Shown here: in pieces, positions 44,801 to 51,803 of the stretch | Position numbering within the stretch: position 1 is the stretch's first letter | Layout of the letters: each line of letters starts with the position of its first letter | Origin: Paractinoplanes toevensis | GTDB lineage: Bacteria > Actinomycetota > Actinomycetes > Mycobacteriales > Micromonosporaceae | Assembly (NCBI RefSeq): GCF_018332695.1 | Contig: NZ_BOQN01000121.1 | Coordinates: 1-51,803 of the forward strand | Direction of reading: 5' to 3' | Length of the DNA: 51,803 bases | Notes under the pieces: model-generated | Database searches by the model: none | The model's input: the letters and a program-made list of their open reading frames with translations, nothing else | Told to the model about the DNA's origin: nothing | Program-made: the position numbers and the translations under genes

Positions 44801-45691
44801 TCAGCTACGGAATCCGAGGATTCGGCGGAGGATCACCGGTGCGCCCGGCTCGGCCAGCGCCAGCACCACCCGTACGGCGGAAGCAGCGGAAGGATCCTCC
44901 CGCACCGCACCCTCCGGATCGACCCGCAGCGGCAGCTGCGGGGCGTCCGACGGCGCCAGCACGCCGACCGCGACGGCCGCGGCCAGGGGATCGTGCAGGG
45001 GAATTTCGCGTACGCCGAGCCGCGGCTGGTAGGACTCGAAGTAGACCGGCAGCATGTCGGCCAGGGCCTCGTGCAGGGGTGTGCCGCCGGCCCGTAGTGC
45101 CTCCTGGTCGGGCACGGTCCAGCGGTGCCGCATGGTCACGTCGAGCGGGACCAGGGTGACCGGCCACGGCGCGGCCAGCACGGCGGCGGCCGACCGCGGG
45201 TCGTCGCGGAAGTTGGCCTCGGCGTGCGGCGTGACGTTGCCGGGTGCGCGGACGGCGCCGCCCATCACCGTGACCGAGGCGATGAGCGTGGGCAGGTCGG
45301 GAGCGGTACGCAGCGCCTGGGCCAGGTTGGTGCACGGCCCGGTGGCGATGATGTGCAGTTCGCCGGGATTGTCGCGGATGACATCGGTCAGCAGGGCAAC
45401 CGCCGTCCGGGCGTCCGGCGCGTCGCCGCAGGGCAGGGTCACGCCGCCGATCCCGTTGCCGCCGTGAACGCCGGCCGCCCCGCCGCGGTAACTGCCTTCG
45501 CCCACCGCGACGGGAATTCCGGAAATGCCGGAAAGCGCCAGCAGGCCCAGCGTGTTCCGGGCCGCCTGCACCGCCGACGTGTTCCCGTTGACGGTCCCGA
45601 TCCCGACGATCTCGACATCGGGCGAGGCCAGCAGAAAGGCGAGGGCCAGGGCGTCGTCGACCCCGGTGTCGCAGTCGAGATAGATCTTCAG
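44801..45691 (-). CDS. Nucleoside hydrolase, apparent CTG start
   Basis: 296 residues. KIYLDCDTGVDDALALAFLL gives the DxDxGxDD calcium site, HIIATGPCTNLAQALRT and ASVTVMGGAVRAPGNV are family motifs, and a late Asp lies in IPLHDPLAAAVAVG. It cleaves the N-glycosidic bond of ribonucleosides for salvage. Homology starts exactly at KIYLD; the codon before it is CTG, whose last two bases form the TGA-overlap (CTGA) with the sulfatase stop, just like the ATGA overlaps elsewhere in this window. No ATG, GTG or TTG lies nearby in frame; the nearest GTG is about 23 codons upstream inside the sulfatase gene. GAAGG lies about 10 bases upstream. Confidence 0.88.
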   Translation of the reverse strand: MKIYLDCDTGVDDALALAFLLASPDVEIVGIGTVNGNTSAVQAARNTLGLLALSGISGIPVAVGEGSYRGGAAGVHGGNGIGGVTLPCGDAPDARTAVALLTDVIRDNPGELHIIATGPCTNLAQALRTAPDLPTLIASVTVMGGAVRAPGNVTPHAEANFRDDPRSAAAVLAAPWPVTLVPLDVTMRHRWTVPDQEALRAGGTPLHEALADMLPVYFESYQPRLGVREIPLHDPLAAAVAVGVLAPSDAPQLPLRVDPEGAVREDPSAASAVRVVLALAEPGAPVILRRILGFRS

Positions 45692-47370
45692 GACGCCGCC
45701 GCCTTCGGTCCGAACGCCGTGAAGAACCGGTCCCGGAACGCGTTCATCGGCCACACCGGGGTGTCCCCCTGCGGCCGCAGCCCGTCCACCCACTGCCAAT
45801 CGGTGATCCTCTCCAGGACCGACCGGTCCTTGGTCACGATCGAGATCGGCACGTCGTGGCTGGCCCCGGCCCCGGACGCGATCGGCGACGGCTGGTGGTC
45901 GCCGAGGAAGACCAGCACCAGGTTGTCGTCGCCGTACCTGGTCACCCAGTTCACCAGGGAGGTCACCGAGTAGACGATCGACTTGCCGTACTCCGGGCGG
46001 ACGTCGCGCGGATTGGCCCACAGCGCCTTCGGCTTCTTGCCGTTCTCGGCCATCGAGGCGTAGACCGACCCGTCGCCGATCTGGTCCCAGTCGTCGAGGT
46101 AGGTGGGGATCGGCGCCCACGGCGTGTGGCTGGACACCAGCGGCATCTCCACCATCAGCGGTTCCCGTCCCGGCTTCTTGTACTCGATCGTGTTGAGCTG
46201 CTTCAGCGTGTACTGGTCGGGCATCGGCGCCCAGGAGAACTTCGGCCCCTGGTAACCGAGATTACGGGAGTCCCAGACCGCGTCGTACCCGTAGAACTTG
46301 CCCTCCGGCCAGGCCCGGGTGGCGCCCGGCATGACGCTCACCGTGCGCGCCCCGGCGTTCTTGAACGCCCTGGTCAGAGTAAGCCGGTTGCTGGAGACCA
46401 GGTTGCGGTACCGCTGTTCGTTGTTGATCCACAGGCCGGACTCGAACGTCGAGTGGGCGAGCCAGCTGCCGCCGCCGAACGTCGGCGAGGTGAGCCAGCC
46501 CGACTCGGAGCCGAAGCCGGCCGCGGCGAGCTGCCTGGTGCCGGCGTCCAGGACCGGGTCGACCAGCGGGGCGAGGGCCGGGTGCTCGACGGCGCTGCGG
46601 CCGTAGCTCTCGACGAACGTGAAGATGACGTCCTTGCCCTTCAGCGCGGTCAGCATCTGGTCGGCCGGCACGTTCGCGAACGCGTCGTTCTTGACCTCCT
46701 CGGCGAACTTCGCCGAGTCGGCGAACCCCGCTTTGGCCTGGTGGGCGCGGTCCCACGCGTACGTCGCCGTGCTGCGCGCCGCGATCGGGACCGTGCCGGT
46801 GAAGGACGCGCCGAGGGCGAAGGTGGCCGCCCAGGCCACCGCCAGGCCGCCGGCCGCGTAGAGCGAGCGCCGCCGGCGGTTGCTCACCAGCCGGCCGATC
46901 CGCAGCGTCGCCCAGGTGGTCAGCGCCATGATCCCGGCGACCAGCAGCAGGATGGCGGCGACCGCGCCGATCGCCGCGACCCGGCCGTAGGAGTCGACCA
47001 CGAAGCTGTATGCGTCGTCGAACAGCACCCAGTCCAGCACCGGGTCGAACGGCCGGTTCAACTCCGAGAAGAAGCCCATGTCCAGGCATTTCTCGATGAC
47101 CAGCCAGCCGAGCAGGACACCGACGACGATGCCGGCGACACGGCGGGCCCGGGCCGGGACCAGCAGCAGTGCGATCAGGAACGCGCCCTCCACCGGAATA
47201 CGGAGGAAACCGACGGGGGTCAGTCTGGAGACGACGTTCGGGAAAACCAAGGCGACAAAGAGCAACAAACCCGCCAGTACGGTCAATGTTCGGTTGACCG
47301 CCGGACGGGAAAGCAGAGTGAAGAAGCTACGAATCCGGGAGCGTGGGGGGAGTGGGGCATCGGGCTGCAC
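45688..47370 (-). CDS. Membrane sulfatase-family protein, LTA-synthase-like
   Basis: 560 residues. Hydrophobic segments in residues 25-200 (about five, for example TVLAGLLLFVALVFPNVVS and IGAVAAILLLVAGIMALTTW) precede an extracytoplasmic alkaline-phosphatase-superfamily domain: VIFTFVESYGRSAVE at the nucleophile site, FGGGSWLAHSTFESGLWINN, MVEMPLVSSHTPWAPIP and VLVFLGDHQPSP for metal binding. Related proteins transfer phosphoglycerol or phosphoethanolamine to envelope polymers. The nucleophile would be the Ser of GRS, where LtaS uses Thr. It leads the minus-strand run and is divergent from phosphoketolase. Confidence 0.85.
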   Translation of the reverse strand: MQPDAPLPPRSRIRSFFTLLSRPAVNRTLTVLAGLLLFVALVFPNVVSRLTPVGFLRIPVEGAFLIALLLVPARARRVAGIVVGVLLGWLVIEKCLDMGFFSELNRPFDPVLDWVLFDDAYSFVVDSYGRVAAIGAVAAILLLVAGIMALTTWATLRIGRLVSNRRRRSLYAAGGLAVAWAATFALGASFTGTVPIAARSTATYAWDRAHQAKAGFADSAKFAEEVKNDAFANVPADQMLTALKGKDVIFTFVESYGRSAVEHPALAPLVDPVLDAGTRQLAAAGFGSESGWLTSPTFGGGSWLAHSTFESGLWINNEQRYRNLVSSNRLTLTRAFKNAGARTVSVMPGATRAWPEGKFYGYDAVWDSRNLGYQGPKFSWAPMPDQYTLKQLNTIEYKKPGREPLMVEMPLVSSHTPWAPIPTYLDDWDQIGDGSVYASMAENGKKPKALWANPRDVRPEYGKSIVYSVTSLVNWVTRYGDDNLVLVFLGDHQPSPIASGAGASHDVPISIVTKDRSVLERITDWQWVDGLRPQGDTPVWPMNAFRDRFFTAFGPKAAAS

Positions 47371-47505
47371 GCCTTGGGGAACGGATCAACGACGGCCACG
47401 GTTCAGCGTCGCCGGAAAGTCACTCCAGGGCCATAAGACCCTACGAAAGCGGTTCCGAGACCACGTAGGTTTTTCCGTAGCCGAGGATCCGCGAAAGGAA
47501 TCACC

Positions 47506-49875
47506 GTGACGACGGTCAGTGCCGATCTTGTCCGCACCCTGGGCGAGCCGAGCCAGGAAGACCTGGACCGGCTGGACGCGTGGTGGCGGGCCAACAACTA
47601 TCTGACCATCGGTCAGATCTACCTGAAGGCCAACCCGCTGCTGCGCGAGCCCCTGAGTGCGGATCACATCAAACCCCGCCTGCTCGGGCACTGGGGCACC
47701 AGCCCCGGCCTGTCGTTCATCTACGCCCACGTGAACCGCCTGATCAAGCACACCGGGCAGGAGGCCATCTACCTGGCCGGCCCCGGTCACGGCGGTCCGG
47801 CGCTGGTGGCGGCCGGCTACCTCGAGGGCACCTACACCGAGCACTTCCCCGACGTCACCCAGGACGAGGGCGGCATCCTCCGCCTCTTCCGCCAGTTCTC
47901 CAGCCCCGGTGGCATTCCCAGCCATGTGTCGGTGACCACCCCCGGTTCCATCCACGAGGGCGGCGAGCTCGGCTACGTCCTGGTCCACGCGTTCGGCGCG
48001 GTCATGGACAACCCCGACCTGCTCGCGATCGCCGTGGTCGGCGACGGCGAGGCCGAGACCGGGCCGCTCGAGGGCTCGTGGAAGGGCATCTCGTTCATCA
48101 ACCCGGAGCGGGACGGCGCGGTGCTGCCGATCCTGCACCTCAACGACGGCAAGATCTCCGGCCCGACCGTGCTCGGCCGCAAGGACCCGGAGCGGGTGCG
48201 CCAGCTCCTGCAGGGCCACGGCTACCAGGTCATCGAGGTCTCCGGCAACGATCTGCCCGGCATGCACGTGCGGTTCGCCCAGGCGCTCGCCGAGGCGTAC
48301 GGCGCGATCAAGGCCAAGAAGTCCGGCGACAGCAGTGTCGCCTGGCCGGTGATCGTGCTGCGGTCGCCGAAGGGCTGGACCGGGCCGCACGAGGTGGACG
48401 GGGTCGTCGTCGAGGGCACGTGGCGCTCCCACCAGGTGCCACTGTCCGGCGTGCGGGAAAACCCGGAACACCTCGAGCTCCTGGAGAAGTGGCTCCGGTC
48501 GTACCGTCCGGAGGAGCTGTTCGACGCCACCGGCGCACCCACCGCCCTGGTCCGCGACCAGTCGCCGGAGGGCCCGCTGCGGATGAGCGCCACCCCGCAC
48601 GCCAACGGCGGCCTGCTCACCCGCGACCTCGACATGCCCGACTTCCGCGCGTACGCCATCGACGTCACGAAGCCCGGCACCACGCGCGCCGAGTCGACCC
48701 GCAAGCTCGGCGAACTGATGCGCGACATCTACACGTCGAGCCCCGACCGGTTCCGGCTGTTCTGCCCCGACGAGACCAACAGCAACCGCCTCGGTGCCGT
48801 CTTCGAGGTCTCCGACCGGGCGTTCATGGAGCGCACCACCGCCGACGACGTGAAGCTGGGCCCGAACGGCCGGGTGATGGAGGTGCTCAGCGAGCACAAC
48901 TGCCACGGCTGGCTCGAGGGCTACAACCTCACCGGCCGGCACGGCCTGTTCGCCACCTACGAGGCGTTCGCCATGGTCAGCGCCTCGCAGACGGTCCAGC
49001 ACGGCAAGTGGTTGCAGGAGGCCGCGCACCTGCCCTGGCGGGCCAAGGTGCCGTCGCTCAACATCCTGCTGACTTCCACGGCGTGGCGTAACGACCACAA
49101 CGGCTTCAGCCACCAGGGCCCCGGTCTGCTGCAGGTCGTGCTCAACCAGCGCGGCAACGTGGCCCGGGTCTACCTCCCGCCCGACGCCAACACGCTGCTG
49201 TCGGTGGCCGACCACTGCTTCCGCTCGCGCAGCTACGTCAACCTGATCGTCATCGACAAGCAGCCCCAGCTGCAATACCTGTCGATGGACGAGGCGATCG
49301 CGCACTGCGAGCGCGGCGCCGGCATCTGGGACTGGGCCGGCACCGACGACGGCGTGACCGACCCCGACATCGTCCTGGCCTGCGCCGGCGACGTGGTCAC
49401 CATGGAGACGGTCGCGGCCGCGCAGATCCTCAAGGAGCGGCTGCCCAACTTCAAGGTCCGGGTGGTCAACGTCGTCGACCTGATGGCGCTGCCCCGCCCG
49501 AAGGACCACCCGCACGGCATGTCGGACGTCCAGTTCACCGAGCTGTTCACCGACACCGTCGACGTGGTGTTCGCCTTCCACGGCTACCCCGGCGCCATCC
49601 ACCAGCTGGTGCACGGCCGGCCCGACGCCGACCGGTTCCGGGTGCGCGGCTTCATCGAGCAGGGCACCACGACCACCCCGTTCGACATGACGGTCCGTAA
49701 CAAGACGTCCCGTTACCACCTGGTCATGGACGCCATCAACAACGCCAAGCGCCTGCCGCGCGGCGCCGCCGACCTCAAGTCCTGGTGCGAGTCGCAGCTG
49801 GCCCGCCACGAGGAATACGTGGTGGAAAACCTGGAGGACATGCCCGAGGTCCGAGACTGGGCACTGCCCGCTTAA
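47506..49875 (+). CDS. xfp: Phosphoketolase (xylulose-5-P / fructose-6-P)
   Basis: 789 residues, full length for the ThDP-dependent family. Signature 1 HEGGELGYVLVHAFGAVMDN and signature 2 LLAIAVVGDGEAETGPLEGS are intact, as are GHWGTSPGLSFIYAHVNRLI, LAGPGHGGPALVA and the C-terminal RFRVRGFIEQGTTTTPFDMT. It splits xylulose-5-P or fructose-6-P with phosphate into acetyl phosphate and glyceraldehyde-3-P or erythrose-4-P, giving acetyl units without decarboxylation. The start is GTG 47506 with AAAGGA nine bases before. No acetate kinase or phosphotransacetylase gene is in the window. The hairpin-rich spacer after it ends in a terminator. Confidence 0.96.
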   Translation: MTTVSADLVRTLGEPSQEDLDRLDAWWRANNYLTIGQIYLKANPLLREPLSADHIKPRLLGHWGTSPGLSFIYAHVNRLIKHTGQEAIYLAGPGHGGPALVAAGYLEGTYTEHFPDVTQDEGGILRLFRQFSSPGGIPSHVSVTTPGSIHEGGELGYVLVHAFGAVMDNPDLLAIAVVGDGEAETGPLEGSWKGISFINPERDGAVLPILHLNDGKISGPTVLGRKDPERVRQLLQGHGYQVIEVSGNDLPGMHVRFAQALAEAYGAIKAKKSGDSSVAWPVIVLRSPKGWTGPHEVDGVVVEGTWRSHQVPLSGVRENPEHLELLEKWLRSYRPEELFDATGAPTALVRDQSPEGPLRMSATPHANGGLLTRDLDMPDFRAYAIDVTKPGTTRAESTRKLGELMRDIYTSSPDRFRLFCPDETNSNRLGAVFEVSDRAFMERTTADDVKLGPNGRVMEVLSEHNCHGWLEGYNLTGRHGLFATYEAFAMVSASQTVQHGKWLQEAAHLPWRAKVPSLNILLTSTAWRNDHNGFSHQGPGLLQVVLNQRGNVARVYLPPDANTLLSVADHCFRSRSYVNLIVIDKQPQLQYLSMDEAIAHCERGAGIWDWAGTDDGVTDPDIVLACAGDVVTMETVAAAQILKERLPNFKVRVVNVVDLMALPRPKDHPHGMSDVQFTELFTDTVDVVFAFHGYPGAIHQLVHGRPDADRFRVRGFIEQGTTTTPFDMTVRNKTSRYHLVMDAINNAKRLPRGAADLKSWCESQLARHEEYVVENLEDMPEVRDWALPA

Positions 49876-49887
49876 AAACATATGAAT

Positions 49888-49935
49888 ACGGGATTCGGCA
49901 GAGTCCCGTGCGAACCGCACAGGCCGTAGACGGCC
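49888..49935 (+). other. Three consecutive small hairpins after phosphoketolase
   Basis: ACGGGA/TCCCGT (49888-49893 with 49904-49909), GTGCG/CGCAC (49908-49912 with 49916-49920) and GGCCG/CGGCC (49922-49926 with 49931-49935) follow each other at once, then the terminator. The first two share two bases, so they may be alternatives. It could be a stabilising 3' structure or an attenuator for the next gene. I matched no known RNA family. Confidence 0.4.
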
Positions 49936-49937
49936 GA

Positions 49938-49981
49938 GGCCGTTCCCCGCCGCCGGGCATACCCGGTGGCCGGGAACGGCC
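49938..49981 (+). terminator. Long terminator hairpin between phosphoketolase and mannosyltransferase
   Basis: Outer arms GGCCGTTCCC (49938-49947) and GGGAACGGCC (49972-49981) are perfectly paired. An inner stem CCGCCGGG/CCCGGTGG (one G-T pair) with a CATA loop extends it, and TTATC follows. It rules out the earlier in-frame start at 49966 for the next gene, because that codon lies inside the hairpin. Confidence 0.75.
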
Positions 49982-49995
49982 CTTATCATCACCGC

Positions 49996-51504
49996 GTGAC
50001 TACAGCGACGGCTGTCGAAGTCGACGTCCGGCCGGCCCCGGCGACCACTCCCGGCGTTCCCGGCATCGTGCGGCGCCGCCTGGCGACGCTGGAGAACTGG
50101 CTCGACCCGCACTCGTGGCTGGCGACCGCGGTCGTGACGCTGATCGCCGGGATCCTCCGCTTCCAGGGTCTGACCAGCGCGAAGGGCTACGTCTTCGACG
50201 AGGTCTACTACCCGACCGACGCCTGGGACATGCTCCAGCACGGCGTCGAGTGGGACGAGAAGAGCAACGGCCCGGCGTACGTCGTGCATCCGCCGCTGGG
50301 CAAATGGCTGATCGCGCTGGGCGAGAAGATCTTCGGCAACAACGAGCTCGGCTGGCGTTTCACCGCCGCCGTCGCCGGCACCCTGATGATCCTGGTCCTG
50401 ATCCGGATCGCCTACCGCATGTTCCACTCGGTGCTGCTGGCCGGCACGGCGGGCATGCTGATGGCGCTGGACGGCTTCCAGCTGGTGCTGTCGCGCACCT
50501 CGCTGCTGGACATCTTCGTCGGCCTGTTCGTGCTGTTCTCGTTCGCCGCCATGGTCCTCGACCGCGACCACTACCGGCGCCGCCTGCTCCGGGCGCTGGA
50601 GGACGGCACGAAGCCGCGGATCGTGCCGTGGTGGCTGCTCGCCTCCGGCGCCCTGTTCGGCCTGGCTTGCGGCGTGAAGTGGAGTGCGCTGTTCTTCGCC
50701 CCGTTCTTCGCCGCCCTGGCGTGGGCGTGGCGGGTGCAGGCCCGCCGCTCGGCCGGCGCGCCCGCCCGGTTCCGCCCCGACGACCTGATCTGGGGCGTCC
50801 TCAGCGTCGCCCTGAGCCTGCTGTTCTACCTGGCCACCTGGACCGGCTGGTTCGTCACCAGCACCGGCTGGTTTCGGCACTACCGCGAGGCGAAGGGCCT
50901 GAGCGAACCCCCGATCCTCGGCGCCCTGCTCAACCTGGCCCACTACCACCACGAGGCCTACCGCTTCCACAGCGGACTCACCTCCCCGCACGTCTACCAG
51001 TCCTGGCCGTGGCAGTGGATGCTGCTGGGCCGGCCGGTCAACTTCTACTGGCCCGGCGCCACCGGCTGCGGCGCCCCGAGCTGCGCCCGGCAGATCCTGC
51101 TGCTCGGCACGCCCATCCTGTGGTGGTCGTTCCTGCCGGCACTGTCCGCGCTGGTCTGGTTCGGCATCGCGCGGCGCGACTGGCGGGCCTGGGCGATCCT
51201 GGTGCCGGTCGCCGGCGGCCTGCTCCCGTGGTTCTACTACGCGGTCAAGGACGGCCGGACGATGTTCTCGTTCTACGCCCTGCCCGCGCTACCGTTCCTG
51301 ATCCTGGCCGTCACCTACGTGCTGGGCGCCATCATGAGCGCACCACCGGGCTCCGACCGGCGAGCACTCGGCATCGTGGCGGCCGGCATCTACGTGGCCG
51401 CCGTGGCGGTCTGCTTCTTCTATTTCCAGCCCATCTTCATCGGCCAGGTGATCACCTACGAGGGCTGGTCGCACCGCATGTGGCTGGGCAGCCGCTGGAT
51501 CTAG
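49996..51504 (+). CDS. pmt: Protein O-mannosyltransferase (GT39, Pmt)
   Basis: 502 residues and about ten membrane helices. The first extracytoplasmic loop has GYVFDEVYYPTDAWDML with the catalytic Asp-Glu pair, then VVHPPLGKWLIALGE; AGMLMALDGFQLVLSRTSLL and FGLACGVKWSALFFAPF are typical of PMT proteins. In actinobacteria it moves mannose from polyprenyl-phosphate-mannose to secreted proteins during Sec export. GTG 49996 was chosen because the GTG at 49966 is in the terminator. No clear ribosome site precedes it, so translation may be leaderless-like. No Ppm synthase is in view. Confidence 0.92.
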   Translation: MTTATAVEVDVRPAPATTPGVPGIVRRRLATLENWLDPHSWLATAVVTLIAGILRFQGLTSAKGYVFDEVYYPTDAWDMLQHGVEWDEKSNGPAYVVHPPLGKWLIALGEKIFGNNELGWRFTAAVAGTLMILVLIRIAYRMFHSVLLAGTAGMLMALDGFQLVLSRTSLLDIFVGLFVLFSFAAMVLDRDHYRRRLLRALEDGTKPRIVPWWLLASGALFGLACGVKWSALFFAPFFAALAWAWRVQARRSAGAPARFRPDDLIWGVLSVALSLLFYLATWTGWFVTSTGWFRHYREAKGLSEPPILGALLNLAHYHHEAYRFHSGLTSPHVYQSWPWQWMLLGRPVNFYWPGATGCGAPSCARQILLLGTPILWWSFLPALSALVWFGIARRDWRAWAILVPVAGGLLPWFYYAVKDGRTMFSFYALPALPFLILAVTYVLGAIMSAPPGSDRRALGIVAAGIYVAAVAVCFFYFQPIFIGQVITYEGWSHRMWLGSRWI

Positions 51505-51519
51505 AGATCTTTTCGGGTG

Positions 51520-51552
51520 GGGGTCCCGCCATTCCAGAAGGAGCGGGACCCC
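51520..51552. terminator. Terminator hairpin after the mannosyltransferase
   Basis: Arms GGGGTCCCGC (51520-51529) and GCGGGACCCC (51543-51552) are perfectly complementary around a 13-base loop, starting 16 bp after the stop codon. A short TTTT precedes it, so it could also serve transcripts from the other side. Confidence 0.75.
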
Positions 51553-51803
51553 GGTTCAGGCCCGGCCCAAGCTCGCACCCCGACCTCCACAAGATCTGCG
51601 ATGCCGGGCGCCACGACGGGCATCGACCCGTCACCGACCGGCCGAATACGTATAAACGCCCCTCCGGGCAGAGCTGGGCGGCGTGCATGGGTGAGCAGCG
51701 CAAGGCGTTGCCGCGCGGGGCTGGGTGCGTGGGTCGTTGCGCGAGAGTCGCGGCGCGTGCTGGTGTGGCCCGCTGCTTGCGGGGTGGCGGCGGTCGGGTG
51801 ATG
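51553..51803. other. Non-coding end of window
   Basis: No convincing frame, ribosome site or repeat was found in the last 250 bases. Short frames here have poor third-position bias. An AT-rich patch (GAATACGTATAAACG, near 51643) could be promoter sequence for a gene beyond the window. Confidence 0.5.

Noticed and set aside
47440..47469. CCTACG/CGTAGG inverted repeat upstream of phosphoketolase as an operator
   Set aside because: Arms are only six bases with an 18-base gap and no regulator gene adjoins; not distinguishable from chance.
49966..49996. Earlier GTG start at 49966 for the mannosyltransferase
   Set aside because: It lies within the terminator hairpin and the extra residues are not typical of the family.
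47386..50991. Minus-strand open frame of 1201 codons opposite phosphoketolase and the mannosyltransferase
   Set aside because: Its translation is a mirror of the strong codon bias of the plus-strand genes (rich in Val, Gly, Arg, Gln, His), with no recognisable domain, and both plus-strand genes have clear catalytic motifs.

Overview
The window is high-GC actinobacterial DNA that looks like Actinoplanes or a close relative in the Micromonosporaceae. Coding frames are rich in G/C at third positions, GTG starts and 4-base or 11-base gene overlaps are common, and the gene content fits: an MmyB-type regulator, a group II truncated globin, a protein O-mannosyltransferase and a DUF6493-like protein. 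Four chemoreceptor-like genes in 52 kb, some behind sigma-28/WhiG-type promoter matches, would suit a genus with flagellated zoospores. The genus is an inference. No rRNA, tRNA, CRISPR array, insertion sequence or prophage was recognised.

Layout. 1-2.4 kb: a 5'-cut membrane gene, a haloacetate-dehalogenase-like hydrolase, a possible gene remnant, a SnoaL-like protein and a truncated globin. 2.5-5.2 kb: a transmembrane chemoreceptor and a membrane diguanylate cyclase. 5.3-11.4 kb: a coupled beta-oxidation operon (LCAD-type acyl-CoA dehydrogenase, thiolase, FadB, 2-methylacyl-CoA racemase) divergent from a TetR gene, with a perfect 23-bp palindrome between them. 11.5-16.2 kb: a four-gene overlapping module of subtilase, ECF-like sigma factor, small unknown protein and TPR-CHAT protease. 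16.2-24.7 kb: a PilZ chemoreceptor; an MmyB-type regulator facing a PdxI-like reductase across a perfect 14-bp inverted repeat; a HTH-TPR regulator with a MatB-like ligase; an ABC exporter; and a Fes-like esterase. 24.8-32.6 kb: three-gene transhydrogenase pntA-pntAB-pntB, an acetoacetate-decarboxylase-like protein, a 48-aa acidic peptide overlapping an M15-LysM peptidase, and a 1089-aa DUF6493-like protein with internal repeats.

32.7-38.1 kb: a chemoreceptor behind a hairpin-rich leader and a sigma-28-type promoter, a soluble GAF-GAF chemoreceptor, and prpE. 38.1-38.9 kb: decayed genes (HAD hydrolase, HTH regulator with an in-frame TAG). 38.9-47.4 kb: GNAT, methyltransferase, CPA1 antiporter, unknown membrane proteins, then a minus-strand run of LTA-synthase-like sulfatase, nucleoside hydrolase (apparently starting with CTG), GSA-aminotransferase-like protein and a PQ-loop-like protein. 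47.5-51.8 kb: phosphoketolase, a multi-hairpin spacer with a terminator, and a protein O-mannosyltransferase.

How they may work together. The diguanylate cyclase and the PilZ chemoreceptor could make and read c-di-GMP, and three chemoreceptors may be co-transcribed with the flagellar/zoospore regulon. The beta-oxidation operon has what is needed for methyl-branched acyl chains. The subtilase-sigma-CHAT module is the best candidate for an uncharacterised system: two proteases of different clans coupled to a dedicated sigma factor.
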